From NCBI RefSeq assembly GCF_017309075.1, contig NZ_JAEMGS010000002.1:62001-126000 (forward strand): 64,000 bases of DNA, written 5' to 3'. Shown here piece after piece: positions 1 through 7,762 of the stretch. Position 1 is the first letter of the stretch. Each line of letters opens with the position of its first letter. The DNA is from Motiliproteus sp. SC1-56 (lineage in GTDB: Bacteria; Pseudomonadota; Gammaproteobacteria; Pseudomonadales; Balneatricaceae). The position numbers and the translations under genes were made by a program. A model generated the notes under the pieces. The model worked only from the letters and a program-made list of their open reading frames with translations, was not told where the DNA came from and ran no database searches.

Positions 1-287
1 GGGCAGAACAGCTGGTCGTCCGAGTCCTGAAACAGTAACCCGGCACGGGCGCGCACCTCCCTGAAATCGGCTTCCGAGCGGCGTTCCTGGCCAAAGGCGT
101 GGATGCGCCCTGCACGGGGCTTGACCAGTCCCACCAGCAATCGCAGCAGGGTGCTTTTGCCGGCGCCATTGACTCCGGCCAGTGCTACCCGTTCGCCGGG
201 GTTGAGGGTGAAATCCACGTCTCTGAGTACTGGGTCCGAGGGGTAGTCGAAGCAGACCCCTTGCAGCCGAATCAGCGGTTCGCTCAT
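1..287 (-). CDS. nikO: Nickel/cobalt ECF transporter ATPase NikO (CbiO family), C-terminus cut by window edge
   Basis: ATP-binding subunit of an energy-coupling-factor importer for Ni2+ (or Co2+), acting on the cytoplasmic face with NikQ and NikM. The visible 95 residues hold a typical N-terminal ABC domain: a Walker A loop GVNGAGKST at about residues 38-46 and a Q-loop region LLFQDSDDQLF near residue 84-94, which is typical of CbiO/EcfA proteins. The signature motif and Walker B lie beyond base 1. The start ATG overlaps the stop of nikQ by 4 nt (ATGA), so translation is probably coupled. The family assignment is firm; nickel rather than cobalt is inferred from the nikKMLQ gene order upstream. 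Confidence 0.9.
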   Translation of the reverse strand, partial: MSEPLIRLQGVCFDYPSDPVLRDVDFTLNPGERVALAGVNGAGKSTLLRLLVGLVKPRAGRIHAFGQERRSEADFREVRARAGLLFQDSDDQLFC

Positions 288-1045
288 AAAACAGACTCCA
301 GTAGGGGCAGGACAAGCACCAGCGGCACGGCGGCCAGGGCGATAAGGGTATCGTGCCGGCCCCAGGCGCCGTCGTCCAGCAGGTAAAAGCGTCCGTGGAA
401 ACCGCGGCACTTCATCGCCTCGTGAATGCGTGAGGCGCGCTCCAGGCTGCGCACCAGCAGCATCCCCAGCAGCCAACCCAGGCTGTTCCAGCTGTGGCGG
501 TTGGTGCCCGGCACGAAGGCCCGGGCTCGCATGGCTTGGCGCAGGCGCAGGTGTTCTTCATAGAGCACCTGGACGTAGCGGACGGTGAACAGCAACAGGT
601 GAACCAGTTTGTCGGGGACGCCCAGGCGGGCGAGGGCATGCCCCAGGGTGACCACCTCCAGGGTGCCCAGCAGGATCAGCACCATGAAAATTACGCCGTG
701 GGCCTGGAACAGGATTCCCAGCGCACGGGCGAAGCCGGCATCGGTGGCCTCCAGGTTCCCCAGGGTGAACACTGGGTTGCCCGGCATGCTGAAGGGCAGC
801 AGGAGCAGCACCAGCAGCATGAAGCCTTCCATCACCACCAGGCGACGCAGCAGTGCCCGGGGACTCAGCCCGAGCAGCAGGGCGACGCCCAGGGCGGCCA
901 GCGCCGCGAGGGCCTGAAGCGAAAGGCGCTCCAGGCTCAGGCAGCTACCGGTCCATGCCAGGCAGAGGAGGACCCGCAGGCGAGGATCCAGGGTGTTCAG
1001 AAAGGAGGAGGTGGCCAGCGGGGCCAGCAGGGGCAGGCTGCTCAC
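284..1045 (-). CDS. nikQ: ECF transporter transmembrane T-component NikQ (CbiQ family)
   Basis: Membrane coupling subunit that links the ATPase NikO to the metal-binding NikM. It has several hydrophobic helices and the conserved T-component signature near the C-terminal third, RALEAR-like helices ending in a KCRGFHG segment. Two GTG starts are possible: 1081 (265 aa, overlapping nikL by 40 nt) and 1045 (253 aa, GTGA overlap with the nikL stop). I prefer 1045 because its neighbour junction nikQ/nikO has the same 4-nt overlap; neither has a clear ribosome binding site. Family is clear; the metal is inferred from context. Confidence 0.88.
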   Translation of the reverse strand: MSSLPLLAPLATSSFLNTLDPRLRVLLCLAWTGSCLSLERLSLQALAALAALGVALLLGLSPRALLRRLVVMEGFMLLVLLLLPFSMPGNPVFTLGNLEATDAGFARALGILFQAHGVIFMVLILLGTLEVVTLGHALARLGVPDKLVHLLLFTVRYVQVLYEEHLRLRQAMRARAFVPGTNRHSWNSLGWLLGMLLVRSLERASRIHEAMKCRGFHGRFYLLDDGAWGRHDTLIALAAVPLVLVLPLLESVL

Positions 1046-1611
1046 TTGGGGGCCGCCGGCCGGCGTTTGGCTCTCCACCACAGGGCCAGCCCGGCCAGCC
1101 CGAGGATATAGCCCAGCGCTCCCAGGATGTCCTGAAAACGCAGCCGCTGCTCCAGCGCGATCAACTGTTCGCGCAACGGGCGGACCTGTCGGGCCACGGC
1201 GCGCTCGACCTCGGCAGTGACGGCGACCTTACCGGCGGTCGGAGACGTAGCCGGATCGTCCGTTACTTCGAGGGAGATCCCGGGGGCCGGGGGCAGGTCG
1301 ACGGCCAGCTCCCGGGACGGAAGAGTCCACTGTGCCCGGTGGCCGTCGCCGGCGTCCGCGGTGATCAGGTAATCCTGGCGCGAGGCGATGGAGAAGGTAA
1401 ATGAGCCGCTGGCGTCCACTGTGGGTGACGCGGCGGACGTGCCGTCCTGGGCGTTCACCGCGAGGGTGGCCTGGGTAGCCGGCGCACCGCCGGCGAAATA
1501 GACCTGGCCGCTGACCTGTTCGCCTTCGGCGAACGCGAACAGGTGCAGTTTGTGGGCCCAGGCAGATGCGCTCAGCAGTAACAGGGCGAGCAGGGTAAGG
1601 GGTCTAGTCAC
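1042..1611 (-). CDS. nikL: Nickel transporter accessory protein NikL
   Basis: Small membrane-anchored accessory subunit of NikKMLQO-type nickel ECF transporters, in the place taken by CbiN/NikN in other systems. It shows a signal peptide ending ASAWA, a mature N-terminus beginning HKLH with two histidines suited to metal binding, a beta-rich domain of carboxypeptidase-regulatory type (about residues 30-85), a charged helical stretch (about 130-158) and one C-terminal transmembrane helix followed by KRRP. Start is GTG, overlapping the nikM stop by 8 nt. The function follows from the family and gene order. Confidence 0.8.
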   Translation of the reverse strand: MTRPLTLLALLLLSASAWAHKLHLFAFAEGEQVSGQVYFAGGAPATQATLAVNAQDGTSAASPTVDASGSFTFSIASRQDYLITADAGDGHRAQWTLPSRELAVDLPPAPGISLEVTDDPATSPTAGKVAVTAEVERAVARQVRPLREQLIALEQRLRFQDILGALGYILGLAGLALWWRAKRRPAAPK

Positions 1612-2227
1612 GGGTCACCTGTTGGAGTCGAAGCTGCTCGGGGGCCACCCGCTGTACAAAGCCGAGAATGGTGCCGGTGATGGCGGCTTCAGCCAGCATC
1701 AGGGGGACATAGGTGAGTAGCGCCACCTTGGCGGCGGGGATGTACTCCGGGCCGCTCAGGGCCAGTGCCAGGCAAACCAGCACACCGGTCAGGGCGATGC
1801 CGCTGAAGCCGGTCAGCGCGCCCAGCCAGAAAAGCTGGCGGGGGGAGTGGCAGCGGTGAATGGCGCCCCGGAAGAGCGCCGCGCAGAGCAGGGCGGGAAG
1901 CGCCAAATTAAGGGTGTTGATCCCAAGCACTGCAAGCCCCCCGTAGCCGAAAAAGATCGCCTGCAGCAGCAGGGCGACCAGCAGCGCCGGGACCGCGGCC
2001 CAGCCCAGCAAGATGCCCATCAGCCCGTTCAGTATCAGGTGAACGCTACTGGCTCCGACCGGGACGTTGACCAGGGAGGCGACGAAAAAAAGCGCCGACA
2101 GCATCGCGGCCTGGGGAATGCGATCATAATCCAGCCGTCTCAGTGCGTAGACAAGCGCGCCGGCGCTGAGGACAGCGCCGGTGGTCAGCACCGGGGCAGA
2201 GAGTACGCCGTCTGGAATATGCGCCAC
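1604..2227 (-). CDS. nikM: Nickel ECF transporter substrate-binding membrane protein NikM (CbiM family)
   Basis: Metal-binding S-component of the importer. The N-terminus MAHIPDG matches the conserved start of CbiM/NikM proteins, where the amino terminus and His in position 2-3 coordinate the metal after Met processing. Multiple hydrophobic helices follow, including the VHLILNGLMG segment with a second conserved histidine (about residue 63). The GTG start lies just 3 nt past the nikK stop, so the genes are co-translated. Length 207 aa is normal for the family. Confidence 0.9.
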   Translation of the reverse strand: MAHIPDGVLSAPVLTTGAVLSAGALVYALRRLDYDRIPQAAMLSALFFVASLVNVPVGASSVHLILNGLMGILLGWAAVPALLVALLLQAIFFGYGGLAVLGINTLNLALPALLCAALFRGAIHRCHSPRQLFWLGALTGFSGIALTGVLVCLALALSGPEYIPAAKVALLTYVPLMLAEAAITGTILGFVQRVAPEQLRLQQVTRD

Positions 2228-2230
2228 GAG

Positions 2231-3001
2231 CTACTGCATGTCCCTTGCGTGGATCCAGATCAGCCCCGCTTCTTCGACCGGCACCTGGGTACCGTCGGGC
2301 GCGGCTTCCCGCCCCTCGGCCTTACTCAGGGCCGAGAACCCCCACCAGCCGGCCCGGGGCAGGGCGTAGGCGAAGACGCCTGCGGCGTCAGCCTTGATCA
2401 ACTGGGTCTGATGGGCGTCGGTGGGGGCGGTGATGCTGCCGTCGTTGCGCCATTCCACTTCAACCTCCCCAAAAGGCAACGGGCTGCCATGGCGAAGAAC
2501 GCGGCCGCGGAACAGGTTGCCGGTCCAGAGCCCGTAGGGGCGGGTCAAGGGCTCGATCTCGGTGGGAAAACCGACCAGCGTGTCCCAGCCCTGGTGGTTA
2601 CTGAAGGCATCGACCACCACTTTGGTGTAGTGGCGAATCAGTTTGTTCTCGTCGGGCTCCCAGTAGGTGGCCGGGCTCAGGTAAAACAGGTGGTCCCCGG
2701 GTTGGCGGACCTGGTAATCGAGCCGGTAGGCGTCCGCGCCCTGTCGCTGCAGCGGCTGCAGCTGCCCGCTGAGGTCTTCCGCCTTGCCGCCGGCGATGAT
2801 TACGCCGAACGCTTCGGGGCGCTGCATGGGCATCACCGGCCCACCCGCCATGGGGTGGGTAAAGGTCAGTTCAAGGCTCAGGTGGCGGTTTTGGGTCAGG
2901 GCCGGGGCGGACGGGATCAGTTCCTGGAAGTGGGCCATCGCCGGCAGGCTCAGCGAAAGCCCCAAGCTCAGCGCGAGCGCGGGCAGGCGCGACAACAGCA
3001 T
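2231..3001 (-). CDS. nikK: Periplasmic DUF4198-type nickel uptake protein NikK
   Basis: First gene of the nickel operon. The product has a signal peptide ending in AMA, leaving a mature N-terminus that starts HFQ, and a beta-sandwich DUF4198 domain over the rest. Such proteins accompany NikM/NikL in Gram-negative bacteria and are thought to capture or deliver Ni2+ in the periplasm. The ATG has AAGG about 10 nt upstream. Gene order K-M-L-Q-O is the best argument for nickel rather than cobalt specificity. No NikR operator (GTATGA-type palindrome) was noticed in the 151-nt upstream region. Confidence 0.85.
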   Translation of the reverse strand: MLLSRLPALALSLGLSLSLPAMAHFQELIPSAPALTQNRHLSLELTFTHPMAGGPVMPMQRPEAFGVIIAGGKAEDLSGQLQPLQRQGADAYRLDYQVRQPGDHLFYLSPATYWEPDENKLIRHYTKVVVDAFSNHQGWDTLVGFPTEIEPLTRPYGLWTGNLFRGRVLRHGSPLPFGEVEVEWRNDGSITAPTDAHQTQLIKADAAGVFAYALPRAGWWGFSALSKAEGREAAPDGTQVPVEEAGLIWIHARDMQ

Positions 3002-3021
3002 AGGAATACCTTGGTGGAAAA

Positions 3022-3050
3022 ATTAAAAAAGCCTAAAGCCCGGTGGTCAA
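3022..3050 (-). promoter_or_regulatory. Sigma-70 promoter of the nik operon
   Basis: On the minus strand, TTGACC (3050-3045) and TTTAAT (3027-3022) each match 5 of 6 consensus bases and are separated by exactly 17 nt. The predicted start lies about 12-15 nt before the nikK ATG, giving a very short leader. No room remains for a metal riboswitch downstream of this start site. Confidence 0.6.
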
Positions 3051-3152
3051 GGGGTCAATGGTTTTAAGGGAAACGGCTGGAATCCAGGGGCTGTTGGCGG
3101 CATCATGCGGCCATAATCTGACATATCTCTTTTTTGCAGGTACCGGTTCGCC

Positions 3153-4142
3153 ATGTCTGACCAGGAGCACCCCTTCGCACCCTTTGTACGGATTCTGGGT
3201 AAAGGCAAAAAAGGCACCCGCTCGCTCAGTGTCGACGAAGCCCGTGATGCCATGAGCATGATCCTCGCTGGCGAGGTCCGACCGGAGCAACTGGGGGCTT
3301 TCTTGATGCTGTTGCGCGTGAAAGAAGAGAGCCCCCAGGAGCTGGCAGGGTTCGCAGAAGCCGTGCGGGCGCGGATGTCGGCACCTACGGCGCTCAGTGT
3401 CGGCCTGGACTGGTCCACCTACGCCGGCAAAAAAAACCGGCTTCCCTGGTTTCTTCTCAGCGCCCTGGTGCTGGCCGGCGAGGGGGTGCGCATTCTGATG
3501 CATGGCGCCCGCGGGCACACGCCGGGGCGGCTTTATATTGAAGACCTGCTACCCCGCCTGGGGCTGCGTGCCGCAGCCAGCTGGCTCGACGTCGAGCTGG
3601 ATCTCGCCCGGCAAAACTTTAGTTTCGTACCCATCACCATGCTCAGTCCGGTCCTGGCCGAGATCATCAACCTGCGGCCGATATTGGGGCTGCGCTCGCC
3701 GGTGCACACCCTGTGCCGTCTGCTTAACCCCCTTGATGCCCCTTACCGGGTGGACGGTGTGTTTCACCCCGCCTACGGCCCTTTGCACCAGCAGACCGCC
3801 GCCTTGCTCGGCCACGCCAACAGCGTCACCATTCGGGGCGATGGCGGTGAGGCGGAGATCAAGCCCGACGGTGAGAGCAGCCTGCAGTGGCTGCGCCAGG
3901 GGGAATATTGCGATCAGGTCTGGCCTCGTCGTTTTGAACGGCGCCTGATCAAGGAAGAGGCTTTGGATCCCCAGGATCTTCTTCGCCTGTGGCGAGGTGA
4001 GATACAGCACGAGTACGGCGAGGCGGCGGCGGTGGAAACCCTCGCCATCTGCCTGCGGCTTTTGGCAAAAGCGGACACCGATGCCAAGGCGCGGGAACAG
4101 GCGGACGCGCTTTGGGCCGGTCGTGATCGTCAGGCGTTCTGA
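3153..4142 (+). CDS. ybiB: TrpD2/YbiB family protein (anthranilate phosphoribosyltransferase-like)
   Basis: A 329-aa member of the TrpD2 group, related in fold to anthranilate phosphoribosyltransferase and nucleoside phosphorylases but not part of tryptophan synthesis. The E. coli homologue YbiB is a dimeric nucleic-acid-binding protein linked to the DNA damage response. Visible features are the helical N-terminal domain with LSVDEARDAMSMIL (about residues 25-38), the region MHGARGHTPGR (about 115-125), and NLRPILGLRSPVHTL (about 173-187) where the TrpD family has its substrate-binding loop. GCAGG lies about 13 nt before the ATG. It stands alone, divergent from the nik operon. Confidence 0.8.
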   Translation: MSDQEHPFAPFVRILGKGKKGTRSLSVDEARDAMSMILAGEVRPEQLGAFLMLLRVKEESPQELAGFAEAVRARMSAPTALSVGLDWSTYAGKKNRLPWFLLSALVLAGEGVRILMHGARGHTPGRLYIEDLLPRLGLRAAASWLDVELDLARQNFSFVPITMLSPVLAEIINLRPILGLRSPVHTLCRLLNPLDAPYRVDGVFHPAYGPLHQQTAALLGHANSVTIRGDGGEAEIKPDGESSLQWLRQGEYCDQVWPRRFERRLIKEEALDPQDLLRLWRGEIQHEYGEAAAVETLAICLRLLAKADTDAKAREQADALWAGRDRQAF

Positions 4143-4154
4143 GCCGGGCCGGGT

Positions 4155-4952
4155 TTAGGGGGGGCCGTCAACGCCAGGCGTTTTGAGTTGGGGCCCGCGC
4201 TTAGGCGTTGCCGTCAACGCCAAGCCACGGGGGGGAGAGGCACTGTCCAACGCGGCTTCTAGCTCGGCCAGGCGCTTGTTCGCCTGGGGTACCTGTCGAG
4301 AGATCACGAAAACGACGTCCCAGGTGCGCAGCGCCGAGTGCTCTACGTGGTAGAGCCCCATGGCATTGCGGGTCTCCGTGGCGGGCCCCTCGTAATTGAG
4401 GAGGTAGTCCCCCTGGTTGGCCTGCAGCCGTTTAAAGCCGTCGCGGTGGCTTTCGGCGATGACCGCTGTGATGCCGTTTTCCGGGTCGAGCAGGGTGTCT
4501 ACGAGCCCGCCGTAGCCGTACCCGCGAATCAGAATCAGGCGCCGGTTGCGAAGATCGTTCAGGTGCATGGCCGCAGAACGGTCCGGCAGGTGGTAGGTGT
4601 TGAGCACCAGCGGGGCAAGGGAACGGGTGCCGAACAGTGCATGGCGCTCCAGCAAGGGGTGATGGATCAGCATGGCAATCTGGGTGCTGCCGCTGGTCAT
4701 GGCCTCCAGCAGGCGTGGCACGCTGTCGAAAAACCGTGCTTGCCAGGGGCACCCGACCTGACCCATGACGTGGTCAAAGAGGTCAACCAGTTGGCCTTCT
4801 GGGCGGGCATCGTCGGTCTGGTGGTAATAGGGAGGGAAGTCAAACAGGCCTACGTTGACTGAGCCCAGGGCACAGGCTTGGCCGGACAGTGGCAGTGTCG
4901 AAAACAGAAGCCCTGTGGCCGCGCCGAGAAACTGCTTCAGTGGGATTTGCAT
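4155..4952 (-). CDS. Orphan periplasmic solute-binding protein, family 3-like
   Basis: A 265-aa exported protein with a cleavable signal peptide (hydrophobic core ending near SGQACA) and a fold resembling extracellular solute-binding family 3 (amino-acid/polar compound binding), for example VGLFDFPPYY near the N-terminus and the LNDLRNRRLILIRGYGYGG hinge region about residues 131-149. No permease or ATPase gene is next to it, so it may serve as a sensor-type or stand-alone binding protein. It converges on ybiB with only 12 nt between the stops. The C-terminal tail (TATPKRGPQLKTPGVDGPP) looks unstructured. Confidence 0.65.
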   Translation of the reverse strand: MQIPLKQFLGAATGLLFSTLPLSGQACALGSVNVGLFDFPPYYHQTDDARPEGQLVDLFDHVMGQVGCPWQARFFDSVPRLLEAMTSGSTQIAMLIHHPLLERHALFGTRSLAPLVLNTYHLPDRSAAMHLNDLRNRRLILIRGYGYGGLVDTLLDPENGITAVIAESHRDGFKRLQANQGDYLLNYEGPATETRNAMGLYHVEHSALRTWDVVFVISRQVPQANKRLAELEAALDSASPPRGLALTATPKRGPQLKTPGVDGPP

Positions 4953-5093
4953 AGGCCCTTTTCACTCACGATTACCGTATCTTACGTTGCGGTGCAACAT
5001 AGAGTTATGGGGAACTTAACACTTGGCGAAAGGACAATCAAAGAGGCATTCTCGAAAGAGGGGGCTCGCAACTCTGCCAGGTGACCAATTTGT

Positions 5094-5747
5094 TCAGGTG
5101 ACCAGTTTGCTCAGGAGCCAGATGCCCAGCAGCAACAGGAGGCTCAGCGCCGTGGGCAGCGCTTGGCGCTGCAAGGCTCGCCGCCAGAGGCTCAGAGGGC
5201 GGTGCGCCAGGGCCAGTGGCTGGGCCTGGCTTTCATTGCGCGCCTGCTTGAGTGTTCGGACAGTCTCGGGAGATACAGCCTGCTTCAGCTGCGCCAACTC
5301 GACCCGGATCGCCCGAAGGCGCCGGCGGTAGGCAGACCTATTGTCCGGATTGGTGTGGAGCGAAGCGGGCCAAGCGGGGTGCTGAACCCGGGAAACCGGG
5401 GCCTCGACAATATCCGCGACCTGAGCTGCATTGAGCGGTGTAAGTGCCCGAAGCAGGTAAGCAAAGCGGCAGGTGATGGGCAAATGACCAAGGGCGGTGC
5501 TAGGTGGCGTGGAGGGCTCGTCGGAGGGGGGCTTGAGGAAGGGCAGCCAGCGGCGCCGCCATTGCCAGTCTTTTAGGGCGCTGACCAGTAAAAGGTAAAA
5601 CCGCGGCATCACCTGGTGCGGCTCTTCCGGCAGGCTCTCCCCCAGGGCAGTGAGTGCTTCCCTGACCAGGCGCAGCGACTCCCGGCGGCTGTTGGTGATC
5701 GCCAGGGCGAGGATATAGGCTTGCACTTCACTTTGCGGGCGTAGCAT
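5094..5747 (-). CDS. Hypothetical protein with sigma-region-4-like helix-turn-helix and C-terminal membrane anchor
   Basis: I do not recognise a named family. The N-terminal part (VQAYILALAITNSRRESLRLVREAL, residues 8-32, given here in outline) and the segment TPLNAAQVADIVEAPVSRVQ (about 104-123) resemble ECF sigma-factor regions 2 and 4, the latter being a plausible helix-turn-helix. The end is a single hydrophobic helix (about residues 195-213) followed by KLVT, so the protein would be a tail-anchored membrane protein. It is divergent from the Smr gene. It could be a degenerate sigma-like regulator; this is a weak inference. Confidence 0.55.
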   Translation of the reverse strand: MLRPQSEVQAYILALAITNSRRESLRLVREALTALGESLPEEPHQVMPRFYLLLVSALKDWQWRRRWLPFLKPPSDEPSTPPSTALGHLPITCRFAYLLRALTPLNAAQVADIVEAPVSRVQHPAWPASLHTNPDNRSAYRRRLRAIRVELAQLKQAVSPETVRTLKQARNESQAQPLALAHRPLSLWRRALQRQALPTALSLLLLLGIWLLSKLVT

Positions 5748-5860
5748 GCTTGAAGTGTGGCACCTTAAAGCACCGGCTGCGGAGCGCCCGGGTTGGGTTC
5801 AGGATGATTCGTGCGCCGACAGGTGGCGGGGGCGGCGGGCGTGTCGCTAGGGAGGATTTT

Positions 5861-6436
5861 ATGGCCAGCGAGGAAGAACTTTTTCGGCAGGCGGTGGCCG
5901 ACGTCCGCCCCTTGGCCAAGAGCAACCGCGCGGCCCTTCGGCAGGCCCGGACAAAGCCCAGTGCAGCCCAGTTGGCGCGCCGGGTTGCTGCCGAAGGCGA
6001 GGCTGCGAAGGAGCTCGGGGTTGGCCCCATCGAACCGGTTCACCCGTTTGATCCGATCGCCTGGCATCGGGATGGGGTGCAGGACGGGGTCTACCGTAAT
6101 TTGCGCCTGGGGCGATACTCCAGTGATGCCCGTCTTGAATTGATCGGACTGTCGGTGCCGGCGGCCCGTGATGAACTCCTTCGTTTTATCGGCGAGTGCT
6201 TGCGCCTGGAAGTGCGTACCGCCCTGATTCATCACGGCCGGGGCAAGCAGGCGCAGGCGCCGGGTAATCTGTTGCGCAGTTATTTGACCCGCTGGCTGCC
6301 GGCGTTGGAGGAGGTGCTGGCTTTTCACAGCGCCCAACCGGCCCAAGGGGGGCTGGGCGCCACCTACCTGCTGCTGCGAAAGAGTCCCCGGGCGCGCCAG
6401 GACAACCTCGAGCGGCACCAGAAGCGGCGCTCATGA
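5861..6436 (+). CDS. Smr-domain protein (SmrA-like)
   Basis: A 191-aa protein with an N-terminal charged helical region and a C-terminal Smr domain (about residues 85-175), a fold associated with DNA or RNA nicking/binding. The HGRGK motif (about residues 126-130) is intact, but the usual DLHG motif at the start of the domain reads ELIG, so a residue normally thought catalytic is missing. The ATG at 5861 is chosen because GGAGG stands 5-10 nt upstream; an upstream in-frame ATG at 5750 has no such site. The gene overlaps the next by 4 nt. Confidence 0.8.
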   Translation: MASEEELFRQAVADVRPLAKSNRAALRQARTKPSAAQLARRVAAEGEAAKELGVGPIEPVHPFDPIAWHRDGVQDGVYRNLRLGRYSSDARLELIGLSVPAARDELLRFIGECLRLEVRTALIHHGRGKQAQAPGNLLRSYLTRWLPALEEVLAFHSAQPAQGGLGATYLLLRKSPRARQDNLERHQKRRS

Positions 6437-6723
6437 TGTGGCTGGCGGCCGTCGGACTGGCGACGGGCCTGGCGGCCGCAGGGGCGTCATTGGACGCGCC
6501 CCTCGATTGCCGCGTTGAGGGCAGTGACGACCGTTTTTTACTCCATCCCCACCAGTTGCTCAAAGCGACGCCTAGCTTCCAGGTATTTATATTGATGGAT
6601 GGATTGACCCTGGCCGTGGTCAACCGGGACACCGGACGCTTTAACCGACTAAGCAATCTCAACTTGTTACCTGACCCGCAGCCTCCGCAGTTCTTTCACG
6701 GGTACTGTCAACCTGCCCCATAG
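6433..6723 (+). CDS. Small secreted hypothetical protein
   Basis: A 96-aa protein starting in an ATGA overlap with the Smr gene, so the two are probably co-translated. Residues 1-20 form a hydrophobic signal-like segment. The remainder contains LDCRVEG and a short beta-like segment FQVFILMDGLTLAVVNRDTG, with two cysteines overall (one early, one near the C-terminus) that could form a disulfide. No family was recognised. The coupling and codon usage like its neighbours argue that it is a real gene. Confidence 0.55.
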   Translation: MMWLAAVGLATGLAAAGASLDAPLDCRVEGSDDRFLLHPHQLLKATPSFQVFILMDGLTLAVVNRDTGRFNRLSNLNLLPDPQPPQFFHGYCQPAP

Positions 6724-6766
6724 GGCTGGCCTCCATAGCGCTGGCTAAGGCTTCCTGCCGGCACCG

Positions 6767-6775
6767 TGCTACACT
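6767..6775 (+). promoter_or_regulatory. Possible extended -10 promoter
   Basis: TGCTACACT is an extended -10 element (TG, one base, then TACACT) in the 88-nt gap before the Gate-domain gene at 6812. No good -35 stands 17 nt upstream, which is tolerated in extended -10 promoters. Weak evidence by itself. Confidence 0.3.
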
Positions 6776-6811
6776 GCGCCGCTTTGATTACGAAGGGGTT
6801 GAGGGGAGACC

Positions 6812-7744
6812 ATGGCCGATATTGCTGCGCTGATCCTGGACGCCGGGCGCGCGGGGATCGAGCTGGCGCTGTTTGTATTGCTGCCGGTGATGATCGTGAT
6901 GCTGGCGATTATGCGCCTGCTGGAGCACTGGGGCGTGCTTGACCGGGTGGTGCGGGTGGCCGCGCCGGTGCTGCGGCCTCTGGGAATCCCCGGACTCGGG
7001 GTGTTTGCCATGATCCAGATTCTCCTGGTCAGCTTTGCCGCGCCGGTGGCAACCCTGGCGATGATGGACCGTGGCGGTGTCTCTCAGCGCCATATCGCGG
7101 CGACCCTCGCCATGGTCCTGGCGTTGGCCCAGGCCAACGTGGTGTTCCCCATGGCGGCGGTGGGACTCAACGTCTGGGGGACGCTGCTGATCTCTCTGCT
7201 CTGTAGCCTGCTGGCCGCTGCCTTGACCTACCACCTGTTCGGGCGTCACCTGAACGCCGAGGACCAGGGCTGCACCGTTTCCCAAAGCGATGGCGAAGGC
7301 CCGACCGGGCTGCTAGGCGTGATCAACCGGGCCGGTCGAGATGCCTTTGAAATCTCGATCGGGGCCCTGCCGATGCTGGTGCTGGCGCTGGTGGTGGTTT
7401 ACGTCCTGCGTGCTGTTGGCCTTATCGAGGCGCTCGAGAGCACGCTGGCTCCGTTATTCTCTCAGCTGGGCCTGCCCGGCGCATCGCTGTTGCCGATTAT
7501 CTCCAAGTTTATCGCCGGCGGCACCGCTATGATGGGGGTGGCGGTGGATTACATTCACCAGGGGCTGATCAGCGCGGCTGACTTCAACCGCCTCGCGGGC
7601 TTGCTGATTCACCCCCTCGACCTTGCCGGCATCGCGGTGCTCGCCGCTGCCGGCCGACGGGTCGCGGGCGTGCTGCGCCCGGCACTGTGGGGGGCGGTGG
7701 TGGCGATTGCCCTGCGCACCCTGCTTCACGGGCTGCTGTTCTAA
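6812..7744 (+). CDS. Nucleoside-recognition (Gate) domain membrane protein, SpmA/SpmB-like
   Basis: A 310-aa polytopic inner-membrane protein with two copies of the Gate-type helical region, one about residues 20-130 and one about 175-280, as in the SpmA/SpmB and nucleoside-transporter gate families. Typical pieces are VAAPVLRPLGIPGLGVFAM and APLFSQLGLPGASLLPIISK. GGGGAG precedes the ATG by about 8 nt. Substrate is unknown. It is followed after 18 nt by an AEC transporter, with which it may be transcribed. Confidence 0.75.
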   Translation: MADIAALILDAGRAGIELALFVLLPVMIVMLAIMRLLEHWGVLDRVVRVAAPVLRPLGIPGLGVFAMIQILLVSFAAPVATLAMMDRGGVSQRHIAATLAMVLALAQANVVFPMAAVGLNVWGTLLISLLCSLLAAALTYHLFGRHLNAEDQGCTVSQSDGEGPTGLLGVINRAGRDAFEISIGALPMLVLALVVVYVLRAVGLIEALESTLAPLFSQLGLPGASLLPIISKFIAGGTAMMGVAVDYIHQGLISAADFNRLAGLLIHPLDLAGIAVLAAAGRRVAGVLRPALWGAVVAIALRTLLHGLLF

Positions 7745-7762
7745 ATGCCGCTGTAGCCGCCC

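Noticed and set aside
494-1404. Long plus-strand frames opposite nikQ and nikL.
   Set aside because: They are antisense shadows in high-GC genes, with Gln/Gly/Arg-rich sequence and no start signals.
1847-3067. A 406-codon plus-strand frame opposite nikM and nikK.
   Set aside because: Composition is typical of an antisense frame; the minus-strand genes have signal peptides, motifs and coupled starts.
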